Below, one piece after another: positions 9,923-18,007 of a stretch of 64,000 nucleotides of DNA; within the stretch, counting starts at the first letter, position 1, and the number at the start of each line of letters is the position of its first letter. Made by a program: the position numbers and the translations under genes. Source of the DNA: Armatimonadota bacterium (GTDB taxonomy: Bacteria > Armatimonadota > JAAZEB01); assembly GCA_012512265.1 (NCBI GenBank), contig JAAZEM010000069.1:1-64000 (forward strand), in the 5' to 3' direction. The notes below the pieces were generated by a model. The model did no database searches, was not told where the DNA came from, and saw nothing but the letters and a program-made list of their open reading frames with translations.

Positions 9923-11416
9923 ATGAGGGCTTTTTCTACCTGGAAGATCGTGTGGTGGTGCGTAGGCGTTGGCCTGTGGGCGCTATTTCCCTCGCAGGGG
10001 ATGGCCCAGCCGGTGCTCGAGCATCAAGAGGTGACGGAGCACCACGCGCCCTGGGATCCCGGCAAGCGGGTGGTGATCCGCCATTCCTATGGGGCGGTAC
10101 GTCTGCGCGCCGTGGAAGAGGGCACCACTGTCAGCGTGCGCGCGCATCACCAGCTGGCTGGCATGACCCGCCAGGCGATACAGGCCTACCTGCACGCGTT
10201 CCGGATCAACGTGCAGGCGTTTGATGACCGCGTCGAGGTGGTCACGATCCGCCCGCCCGGGGAGCATAAGCTCCTCAACCAGACGACGGTGGATCTCGAT
10301 GTCGTCGTGCCGGCGGAAGTCCTGGTGGATCTCTCCACGCGCTTCGGCGATCTGGATGTGCAGGGCGTGGGCGAGCTGAAGGCGACCGCTCCCTTCGGGG
10401 CGATCTCGGTGCGCAACGTCGCCGGGAACGTCACGCTGGAGGGGAAGCACGGCAAGGTTCAGATCCACGACGTGCGCGGCGACGTGCGCGTGACGCACTC
10501 CCTCGGCGACGTGGAGGTGACGCGCGTCGAGGGGAGCCTGGTGGCGCGCAACCAATTCGCCCAGATTCGGGCGCATGGGATTCGCGGGCGAGCGGTGGTG
10601 GAGAACCGCAGCGGTCCGATTACCCTGGTGAACCTGAGTGGCGGCGCCGAGGTGACCTGCCAGCACGCCCAGGTGGCGGTGAGCCGCGTGACTGGCGACC
10701 TGCAGGTGACCAACCGCGATGAGAGCGTCGCGGTGGCCGATGTGCAAGGCACGGTGGTCGTGGTCAACGCGAATGGTCCGGTGAAGGCGCGCGACATCAA
10801 CGGCGATCTGAAAGTGGACAGCCGGTTTGGCACCGTGGAGGTGTCGCAGGTGCGCGGGAAGCTGACGGTGGAGCACAGCAACGGCGAGTTGAGCGTGCGA
10901 AACGTCAAAGGGCCCGCTGTGCTCACGAATAGCCACGGGCTGGTCCAGGTGGATGGCGTGGAAGGCGACTGCCGGATCCGCAATGAGTTCGGGGCGGTGA
11001 CGGTGCGCATGGTGCTAGGCCGGCTGGATGTGCTGAACGCCTGGGGACTGGTGCAGGCGGATCTCCCGCCGGGTGGAGTGCGGCCGGCGGGGAGTGCGAA
11101 GCCTGCGGCTCTGGCCGCGCCCAAGAACGGGGAGACCGAGGCCACGCCGGAGGATGCCCCGGCGTGGTACCTGGAGACCAACCACAACAACGTCATCCTC
11201 GGAGTGCCGTCGGGCACGGGGTGTACGCTGAGCGTGGAAGCGAACTCGGGGTTGATCGACGCGCAGTTCCCGCTCATGAAGCAGCGCGTGGGGAGCAAGG
11301 AAGCGGCGCATGGGGATGTGCAAGGCGGCGGGATGAAGGTGGATGTCAAGGTGGATTTGGGGATGGCGCAGATCCAGAAGCGACCGGCCGGATCGACCGG
11401 CAGGCAAAGGAAATAG
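9923..11416 (+). CDS. Secreted DUF4097-like beta-strand repeat (adhesin-like) protein
   Basis: Signal peptide MRAFSTWKIVWWCVGVGLWALFPSQGMAQ followed by many short beta repeats (GDLDVQGVG..., GAISVRNVAGNVTLEGKHGKVQIHDVRGDVRV...). Confidence 0.8.
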   Translation: MRAFSTWKIVWWCVGVGLWALFPSQGMAQPVLEHQEVTEHHAPWDPGKRVVIRHSYGAVRLRAVEEGTTVSVRAHHQLAGMTRQAIQAYLHAFRINVQAFDDRVEVVTIRPPGEHKLLNQTTVDLDVVVPAEVLVDLSTRFGDLDVQGVGELKATAPFGAISVRNVAGNVTLEGKHGKVQIHDVRGDVRVTHSLGDVEVTRVEGSLVARNQFAQIRAHGIRGRAVVENRSGPITLVNLSGGAEVTCQHAQVAVSRVTGDLQVTNRDESVAVADVQGTVVVVNANGPVKARDINGDLKVDSRFGTVEVSQVRGKLTVEHSNGELSVRNVKGPAVLTNSHGLVQVDGVEGDCRIRNEFGAVTVRMVLGRLDVLNAWGLVQADLPPGGVRPAGSAKPAALAAPKNGETEATPEDAPAWYLETNHNNVILGVPSGTGCTLSVEANSGLIDAQFPLMKQRVGSKEAAHGDVQGGGMKVDVKVDLGMAQIQKRPAGSTGRQRK

Positions 11417-11498
11417 GGCTCCCACCGGCGAAGGATCCCTCAAACGGGTCCTGAACGGACCGATGAACGGCGCGGACAGGCTCTAGTGGAGGCGCCTC

Positions 11499-12134
11499 AT
11501 GGAGTTGAACCTGGCCTTGGACAAAGCAACGCTCGCGGCAGGGGCCGCGGCGAGGTCGGCCGGGCAAGCGACGCCCGCGATTGTTGATGAGGATCGCGGG
11601 CTCAGCTTCGGGGAGATCACCGAGAAATACTACCGCCGCATTTATAACTTGATTTGCTACCAGGTGGGTGATCTGGACGAAGCGGCCGATCTGACCCAGG
11701 AGACGTTCGTCAAGGCGTTTCGTGCCTACCACGCTTTCAAGGGCGAGTCGCGGGTCTCGACCTGGCTCTGGCGCATCGCGCTCAACATGTGCAAGAGCAG
11801 CTACCGAAAGCGTGCCCGCCGTGAGCGGCTCATCCCCCTCTCCATCGATGCCGACGTGGTCACGGACGAAGGCGAGATGAGCCGTGAGGTGCCCGATTGG
11901 TCCGTTTGTCCAGAGAACGTGGTAGAGACGCGCGAGCTGCGCGCGGAGGTGCGCCGGGCGATCCAATCGCTGGCCGAGCCGTATCGCGTGGCGATCATCC
12001 TGTGCGATATTGAGGGGTGCTCGTATCAGGAGATTGCCGACATCACCCAGATCAGTGTCCAGGCAGTGAAGTCGCGGATCCATCGCGGGCGGCGCATGCT
12101 CCGCAAGAAGCTCGAGCGCTACGTGCAGGGATAG
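11499..12134 (+). CDS. RNA polymerase sigma factor, ECF subfamily
   Basis: YYRRIYNLICYQVGDLDEAADLTQETFVKAFRAYHAFKGESRVSTWLWRIALNMCKSSYRKR...DIEGCSYQEIADITQISVQAVKSRIHRGRRMLRKKL. Confidence 0.95.
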   Translation: MELNLALDKATLAAGAAARSAGQATPAIVDEDRGLSFGEITEKYYRRIYNLICYQVGDLDEAADLTQETFVKAFRAYHAFKGESRVSTWLWRIALNMCKSSYRKRARRERLIPLSIDADVVTDEGEMSREVPDWSVCPENVVETRELRAEVRRAIQSLAEPYRVAIILCDIEGCSYQEIADITQISVQAVKSRIHRGRRMLRKKLERYVQG

Positions 12135-12255
12135 GCGGCCAGACGCGATGGAAAGAGTCGGCTTCACCGGCGCGCGCCTTTCCCATGAGAGTGCGCGCCC
12201 TGCTAGGAGAAGAGGAAACAGCCGGCCCTTGCCGGCTGTGCGCATCTGTGGGCTC

Positions 12256-12403
12256 TGGCCCGAAGTATTCACCAGAATACTTAGAAGACTCTTGCCTGGT
12301 AGCACGTCGTTGTCGCCACAAGCGCCGGGGGCAGGGCCCACGAACCCGCGCCACGCCTGGCGGAGAGACTTCTTTTCACTATTCTGGTGAACAATGCGGG
12401 CTA
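12256..12403 (+). mobile_element. MITE-like element, copy 1 (internally deleted, about 144 bp)
   Basis: GCCCGAAGTATTCACCAGAATACTT at left end and ACTATTCTGGTGAACAATGCGGGC at right end, inverted relative to each other; same interior as copies at 15711-15880 and 61690-61858 but missing an internal segment of about 24 bp. Confidence 0.85.
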
Positions 12404-12466
12404 GCCGTGCCTGGTGCCGGGCGAGGCGGCGGGGCTTTCAGGAGACGCTGGAAAGGATGCCGGAGA

Positions 12467-12970
12467 GTGGTCCGGATCACCTTGGAGAAACTCTACCCTG
12501 ATATGAAGGAGGCGACCGTCGGCCGCTGGCTGAAGAGCGAGGGCGAGCCGGTGGCCGAGGGCGAGCCGCTTGTTGAGCTGATCACCGATAAGATTACCTT
12601 CGAACTGGAGTCGACCGGCTCCGGGATCCTCCGGCAGATCTACTTCCGCGAGAAGAGCGTGGTCCCTGTGGGATGCACGCTCGCCGCGCTGGGCGATTCG
12701 ACGGAGGCGCTTCCGGATATCGAGGCGGAGAACCGCGAGCGGATCGCCGCCTGGGAGGCAGAGATGGCCGCGTCGCGGGAAGCTGCCGCGCCCGCGGGCC
12801 CGCGCCTGGTGGCTGGCGGCCCGCGCCTGAAGCGCGCGGAAGGGGTGCGCGCCACCCCCTCGGCCCGGCGGCTGGCGCGCGAGCACGGCATTGATCTGGC
12901 GGACGTTCCTCCCCCCGCGGAAGGTCCGATCACCGAAAAAGACGTTCAGGCCTACCTGGAGAAGAAGTGA
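12467..12970 (+). CDS. Lipoyl (biotinyl/lipoyl-attachment) domain plus E3-binding domain protein, no acyltransferase domain
   Basis: MVRITLEKLYPDMKEATVGRWLKSEGEPVAEGEPLVELITDKITFELES (DK lipoylation motif) and RATPSARRLAREHGIDLADVPPPAEGPITEKDVQAYLEKK (E3BD). GTG 12467 is the preferred start; ORF track start 12017 runs through copy 1 of the MITE. Confidence 0.82.
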   Translation: MVRITLEKLYPDMKEATVGRWLKSEGEPVAEGEPLVELITDKITFELESTGSGILRQIYFREKSVVPVGCTLAALGDSTEALPDIEAENRERIAAWEAEMAASREAAAPAGPRLVAGGPRLKRAEGVRATPSARRLAREHGIDLADVPPPAEGPITEKDVQAYLEKK

Positions 12971-14247
12971 GCGTGGAACGCGGTAGCACTTCGGAAACAA
13001 GACGCGCGGCTGAGAGGGTGGCTCCGGCCCGAGGCGGCGAGCGCCGGCGCGTTGTCGTCACGGGGTTGGGTGCCGTGAGCTCCTTGGGGCCGACGGTCGA
13101 GGCACTGTGGGAGGGCCTTTGCGCCGGGCGCTCCGGGATCTCGCCGATCGAGCGTTTCGATGCGTCCGGCCTGCGCAACGCCACGGGCGGCGAGGTGAAG
13201 GAGTTGGCGGCGCTGCGGCTGCCGCCGGGAGTGGACCCAGCCGACCTAGCCACGCGCTTCGCGCTCGCCGCGGCGCGCGAGGCTGTGGAAGACGCTGGGC
13301 TTACCGATCGTGCCGGAGCAGAGCGCCGGGGGATCGCGTTCGCGACCAACTTCGGCGGCGCGTCGCTCTGGGAACGCTTCTCCACTTCCCTTATGACGGC
13401 GCCCGAAGAGGCAGACCCCGCCGATCTGGCGGGCTACGCCTTCCTGAGCGCGGCTGCGCTCGCCGCAGAGTGTTTCGGGTTTGCTGGCCCGCGCGCCACG
13501 CTCTCGCTCTCCTGCTCCTCGGGTGGCGCGGCGATCGCGTGGGGGCTCGATACGATCCGGCTCGGCCGGGCGGACGTAGTCCTCGCGGGCGGGTATGATA
13601 TGCTCAGCCTCTCCGCGCTTGCCGGGCTCAGCGTCTTGCGGACGATCACCGCGGAGAAGCTGCGCCCCTTCGACAAGAAGCGGAGCGGCACGATCTTCGG
13701 CGAGGGCGCCGGGATGCTCGTCCTGGAGGAGCGCGAACACGCCCTTGCCCGGGGCGCCCGGATCTACGGTGAAGTGTGCGGCGCCGCCACGAACAACAAC
13801 GCCTACCACGTCACCGCGCCCGACAAGCGCGGGGAGGGCCTCACCCAGGTCGTGCGTGCCGCGCTCGCGGACGCGGCGGTCGCTCCCGAGGCCATCGATT
13901 ACGTCAACGCCCATGCCACGGGCACGAAGTATCATGACGTGGTAGAGACGCTGGCGATCAAGGAGAACTTGGGCGAGCGCGCCTATCAGGTGCCCGTCAG
14001 CTCGATCAAGGCAGCCACGGCGCACGCGATGGCCGCCGCAGGCAGCCTGGAAGCGATTGCCTGTCTGCTGGCAATCCGCGATGGCGTTGTGCCCCCAACG
14101 CTCAACTACGAGGAGCCGGACCCCGAGTGCGACCTGGATTGCGTGCCCAACGAGGCGCGCGAGGCGCGCGTGACGTGCGCGCTTTCCATCTCGGCGGGGA
14201 TTGGCGGGAACAACGCGGCCCTGATACTGCGGAGGGATGAGCCGTGA
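12967..14247 (+). CDS. Beta-ketoacyl synthase (FabF/KS-alpha-like, catalytic triad intact)
   Basis: RRRVVVTGLGAVSSLGPTVEALW; GPRATLSLSCSSGGAAI (Cys), VNAHATGTKYHD (His), KAATAHAMAAAGS (Lys/His). Confidence 0.92.
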   Translation: MSVERGSTSETRRAAERVAPARGGERRRVVVTGLGAVSSLGPTVEALWEGLCAGRSGISPIERFDASGLRNATGGEVKELAALRLPPGVDPADLATRFALAAAREAVEDAGLTDRAGAERRGIAFATNFGGASLWERFSTSLMTAPEEADPADLAGYAFLSAAALAAECFGFAGPRATLSLSCSSGGAAIAWGLDTIRLGRADVVLAGGYDMLSLSALAGLSVLRTITAEKLRPFDKKRSGTIFGEGAGMLVLEEREHALARGARIYGEVCGAATNNNAYHVTAPDKRGEGLTQVVRAALADAAVAPEAIDYVNAHATGTKYHDVVETLAIKENLGERAYQVPVSSIKAATAHAMAAAGSLEAIACLLAIRDGVVPPTLNYEEPDPECDLDCVPNEAREARVTCALSISAGIGGNNAALILRRDEP

Positions 14248-15422
14248 ACGTGGTCGTGACGGGGATAGGCGCGGTATCGGCGATTGGGAGCGGCGAGGCG
14301 TTTTTTGAGGCGCTCCGGCAGGGCGCGTCCGGCATCACCGAGGTGACGATTCTCGACCCGGGCGAGAGTGCGTCCACCCTTGCGGCGGAGATCGCAGAGT
14401 TCGCGGTAGAGGAGTACCTGGAGAGCGCCAAGACCTACCTCGACCGGACCTCGGCGTTTACCCTGGCCGCGGGCGCGCTGGCGCTGCGCGACTCCGGGTA
14501 CTCGGTGGCGGCCGGCGAGGGGCTCCGCGCCGGTGTTACGATGGGCACGGCCTACGGCTGCCTCGGCACGATGGGCGCTTTCTGGGAGGGCGTCCTGGAG
14601 AAAGGCCCGCGGCTCTCCAGCTCGCTGCTCTTCACGCACTCCTACATCAACACGCCTGTCAGCCTGGCGTCGATCGAGTTCAACCTGGCCGGCCCGCATG
14701 GGTGCTTCTGCGAGGGCGCCGCTTCCGCCGGGCACGCCCTGGCGGATGCCGCGACACAGCTCGCGCTCGGGCGCGCGGACGTGATGCTTACAGGCGGCGG
14801 CGAGTCGCTCTCGACCTATCTCTATCGCGGCTACGCAGGGATGGGCTGGCTCTCTCCAGGCGAGAGTGGCGAAGAGGGCGCGCGGCCCTTCGCGGCCTCG
14901 CGCAACGGCTGCATCCTGGGCGAAGGCGCCGGGTTCCTGCTTCTGGAGCGCGAGGAGGCGGCGCGGCAGAGGGGAGCTCGCCCGCGGGCACGGTTGCTGG
15001 GAGTCGGTCTCGGCGGCGGACTCACCGGGGGCGGCGCTGCCGCGGCGATGAGCGCGGCCCTCGCGGAGGCAGGCGTGGCGCCCGCAGAAGTGGATGCGCT
15101 TTTCGCCTCGGCGGCGGGGATGCGAGAGGCCGATGCCGCGGAAGCAGCCGGCCTCGAAGAGGTGTTCGGCGGCCGGTGCGTGCCTGTCGTCGCCTTGAAG
15201 GCGGCTCTCGGCGAGACGCTGGGCGCCTCGGGGGCGCTCGCGGCGCTCGCGGCGGTCCATGCCCTGGAGACCGGCCTCCTGCCCGGCGCGCCCAACGTTG
15301 GCGAGTCCGAGTTCTCGCTTGACCTGGTGCGCGAGCCACGAACCGCCACCTGCCACTACATCCTGGTGAACGCCTTCGACCCCCGTGGGGGCTGCGTCTC
15401 CCTCCTCTTTGGCCGCGCCTAG
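14244..15422 (+). CDS. Beta-ketoacyl synthase homologue with degenerate active site (KS-beta / chain-length-factor-like)
   Basis: MNVVVTGIGAVSAIGSGEAFFEALRQG fold signature; active-site Cys position is Ala (GPHGCFCEGAASAGHAL), His motif reads LFASAAGM, second His motif KAALGETLGASGA. Confidence 0.85.
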   Translation: MNVVVTGIGAVSAIGSGEAFFEALRQGASGITEVTILDPGESASTLAAEIAEFAVEEYLESAKTYLDRTSAFTLAAGALALRDSGYSVAAGEGLRAGVTMGTAYGCLGTMGAFWEGVLEKGPRLSSSLLFTHSYINTPVSLASIEFNLAGPHGCFCEGAASAGHALADAATQLALGRADVMLTGGGESLSTYLYRGYAGMGWLSPGESGEEGARPFAASRNGCILGEGAGFLLLEREEAARQRGARPRARLLGVGLGGGLTGGGAAAAMSAALAEAGVAPAEVDALFASAAGMREADAAEAAGLEEVFGGRCVPVVALKAALGETLGASGALAALAAVHALETGLLPGAPNVGESEFSLDLVREPRTATCHYILVNAFDPRGGCVSLLFGRA

Positions 15423-15496
15423 CCGAACCGCGTCGCGAGAATCGCCCGGCCGTCTCCGCCGCGCCTCCGGCTGGCGGTAGAGAGAGCCCTGGGTAT

Positions 15497-15517
15497 GCGC
15501 CCGGGTTCCCCGGGCGC
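15497..15517 (+). terminator. Hairpin downstream of KS genes, possible terminator (no U-tract)
   Basis: Perfect stem GCGCCCGGG-TTC-CCCGGGCGC. Confidence 0.35.
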
Positions 15518-15710
15518 GTCCAGCGTGGGGTCGCTCCCCTTCCTTGGGACCGGCGCGGGGCCGGGGACTAGGGCGCCCGGGGCGAGGCGCGCGATCCGGC
15601 GAACCGCATCCGATCGCGCTTCCGACGACCGGCCTTCGCCCTGGCGATCCTGTCCATTCTTACTCAGCCGGCGTGCCGTCCGAGCAGTGGCCAGGCTGCT
15701 TCGGCTCGCC

Positions 15711-15880
15711 TAGCCCGCATTATTCATCAGAATAATGAAAAGAAGTCTCTCTACCAGGCGTGGCGCGGGTTCGTGGGCACTGCCCTCGAAAACACTCTGC
15801 CACCGGGCACTTGTGGCAGCAACGGCGCGCCACCAGGTAAAAGTCTTTTCTTGAAGTATTCTGGTGAATACTTCGGGCTA
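15711..15880 (-). mobile_element. MITE-like element, copy 2 (most complete; opposite orientation to copies 1 and 3)
   Basis: TAGCCCGCATTATTCATCAGAATAATGAAAAGAAGTC...TTGAAGTATTCTGGTGAATACTTCGGGCTA: TA-flanked, imperfect long terminal inverted repeats, each with an internal hairpin. Confidence 0.9.
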
Positions 15881-18007
15881 GAGGGCCACGGCGGTGTCTC
15901 GGTCGCAGGGACGTTACAGGGTTACTTCCTCACACCGCAGGGCCAGTTTGGCCCGCGCACCTTCACCCTCGTCGAGCGCCCGGGGAAGGCCCGGGAGTCC
16001 GTGCATCCGGTGCCTTCCGCGTACTACCTCTCTATCGTTGCCAAGTCGACAACCGCTCCCATCGCCAGAGCCGAGGTACTCACGCTCCGGAATCGCCACC
16101 CGCTTCTCTCCGTGCGGATGGATGCCCCCGCCGCGGAGGTGCGCTTGCCCCGGGGGGAAGCCGCGTGGCTGGGAGTGCGCCCAGAAGAGGGCCTGGCTTT
16201 CCGGGTGGTCCTGCATCTCGTCGACGGCCAGAGAGTGGATGCTCGCATCCAGCCCGACGGCATCCGCTTGCTGCGCGTGCCTCCCTTGCGCGTGAACTGG
16301 CTGGACTTCGTGCGCATCGAGGAGGCGCGGCGCATGCTGCGCGCGGTCGGCGACGACGTCTTGCCCGGTTTCCGGGCCGATGACGTGCCGTTCGCGCTCC
16401 TGGGCGAAGAAGGGCAATGCGTGCTGGTCGACCATCCCCGCCCTCCGCGCGGGTTCCGGCGCTATCGGGGCCCCTGCCCTGTGGCAGGGCGCGTCTATGT
16501 CGGCCAGATGCGACGAGAGAATCCCACCCCTCACTCATCGGAGATCGAGGGGATCTACACTGCCCTGCTCCCCTACGACCCTTCGTGGTTTGCCTTGCCG
16601 GTGGCGCCCGGCGTAAAGCGGAATGAGCGTGAAGCCACCAGGTGCTTTGAGGCCATCCTCCACGAGGCCTGCCACGTGGTCTGGATGCGGCAGGTGAAGG
16701 ATGACTCATCACCCGAGAAGCTGGAAATCTCCCCCCGTGCGGCTGCTATCGAGGAAGCCGAGCTCGATGTCACCTGTGAGGCAATCGAGCATTTGGATGG
16801 CGACCGCGAAAAGCTGCTGGCGCTCGTGCGCGATTACGTGGCGCTCCGCGAATGCCGCCGCGGCATCGAGCTACCCTTGCCAACCACCGAACTCCGCGAA
16901 GCCATCGAGGGGCTGGCTTACTTCGCGGCCTGGCGCGCTGCCGAGGTGGCACGCGGGAGGTACGATCCCATCCTGTTGCGCCAGGCGGATCCCTTCCTGA
17001 AGGAGCTGGAAGTCGAAGATCCCATCATCCGCCTGGAGCCGGAGGTGCGCGGCATCGGCCTGCCCGAGCTGCATCTCTCCAACTACCTCTTCTATCAGGG
17101 TGCCTGCCAGGCACGACTGCTCCATGCCCTCGATCCCCAGGCGCTGGCGGCGGCGTGGCGGAATGGCGCTCTCCTGTGGCGAGCGCTCAGCCGCGTCTCG
17201 GGCTATGAGATGCTGCCTGCCGGCGAGCGGGAACGGCTGAAACAGGAAGCGATGGCGCGCTGGGACTGCGCCGATCAGGAGGCGACGCTGCGTGAGATCC
17301 AGCGGCAGGGCGAAGCAGAGCAATGGCGGGCCGCGCTGTCGGCCCGGCAAGGCGAGGGTGTGGTCCTGCGTGTCCGGGTACAGTTTCTGTCAGGCAGCTC
17401 TGGTGGTTCAAGGACCATCTCATCGTGGCGCTTCACACCGGTCTACGCCTTTTCTTCGGATGGCTTCGCGATAGCGTGCAACCAGCCTTGCCTCGTGCGC
17501 TCGCTCCTAGCTGGGGAGGAAGCCTGGATGGAGCTTCAAACGGTGTTGCCCAGAGAGGGCTTCCTGACTCTCCGCAGAGACGACCGGTTCACCCGGCTTC
17601 AGGCGGGAGAGGTGGTGATTCAAGCAGATCAGGTGCGCGTCATGGGGCCGCCCTCTTCGCCTGTGATCCAGATAGACTGCCTTCGCGAGAGCAATAGGAC
17701 GCGCGTGATCCATGAGAGGGAGAGCGCGAAGGGGTCAACAAGGTCTGCCGTGATGCCGTTCCCCCCGGAGTCATGCGCCGCCTCCGGGAAAGCGCCGCTC
17801 GCGTGGCCGGAGGTGACCGCCACTATCAGCGGGCTCTTCCTGAACGTGGCCACTGGGCAGCAGCAGATCCGGGCGTTGGACCTCCTGGTCGAAAGGCGGA
17901 TGATGAGAGGGCCGGCAGCTACCGGGTCGCGAGGGCGCGCGAGACGGCGGCTTCCAGCGCCTGGATCTCGGGATCCGGCTCGCGCGCCGCGGTTCCCTCG
18001 GGGGTAA
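15773..18007 (+). CDS. HEXXH-containing uncharacterised protein (putative zincin-like metallopeptidase) whose ORF runs in frame through MITE copy 2
   Basis: AILHEACHVVWMRQVKDD; ORF N-terminus MGTALENTLPPGTCGSNGAPPGKSLFLKYSGEYFGLE is encoded by the element; the frame is open back to 15572 without a conventional start codon. May be a pseudogene. Confidence 0.55.
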   Translation: MGTALENTLPPGTCGSNGAPPGKSLFLKYSGEYFGLEGHGGVSVAGTLQGYFLTPQGQFGPRTFTLVERPGKARESVHPVPSAYYLSIVAKSTTAPIARAEVLTLRNRHPLLSVRMDAPAAEVRLPRGEAAWLGVRPEEGLAFRVVLHLVDGQRVDARIQPDGIRLLRVPPLRVNWLDFVRIEEARRMLRAVGDDVLPGFRADDVPFALLGEEGQCVLVDHPRPPRGFRRYRGPCPVAGRVYVGQMRRENPTPHSSEIEGIYTALLPYDPSWFALPVAPGVKRNEREATRCFEAILHEACHVVWMRQVKDDSSPEKLEISPRAAAIEEAELDVTCEAIEHLDGDREKLLALVRDYVALRECRRGIELPLPTTELREAIEGLAYFAAWRAAEVARGRYDPILLRQADPFLKELEVEDPIIRLEPEVRGIGLPELHLSNYLFYQGACQARLLHALDPQALAAAWRNGALLWRALSRVSGYEMLPAGERERLKQEAMARWDCADQEATLREIQRQGEAEQWRAALSARQGEGVVLRVRVQFLSGSSGGSRTISSWRFTPVYAFSSDGFAIACNQPCLVRSLLAGEEAWMELQTVLPREGFLTLRRDDRFTRLQAGEVVIQADQVRVMGPPSSPVIQIDCLRESNRTRVIHERESAKGSTRSAVMPFPPESCAASGKAPLAWPEVTATISGLFLNVATGQQQIRALDLLVERRMMRGPAATGSRGRARRRLPAPGSRDPARAPRFPRG

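Noticed and set aside
9983-10936. Antisense ORFs over the DUF4097 gene with repetitive His-rich composition
   Set aside because: Regular pattern is just the complement of the DUF4097 repeats; not independent coding evidence.
12017-12466. N-terminal extension of the lipoyl-protein ORF in the ORF track
   Set aside because: It overlaps the ECF sigma 3' end in another frame and runs through MITE copy 1; GTG 12467 begins exactly at the lipoyl domain.
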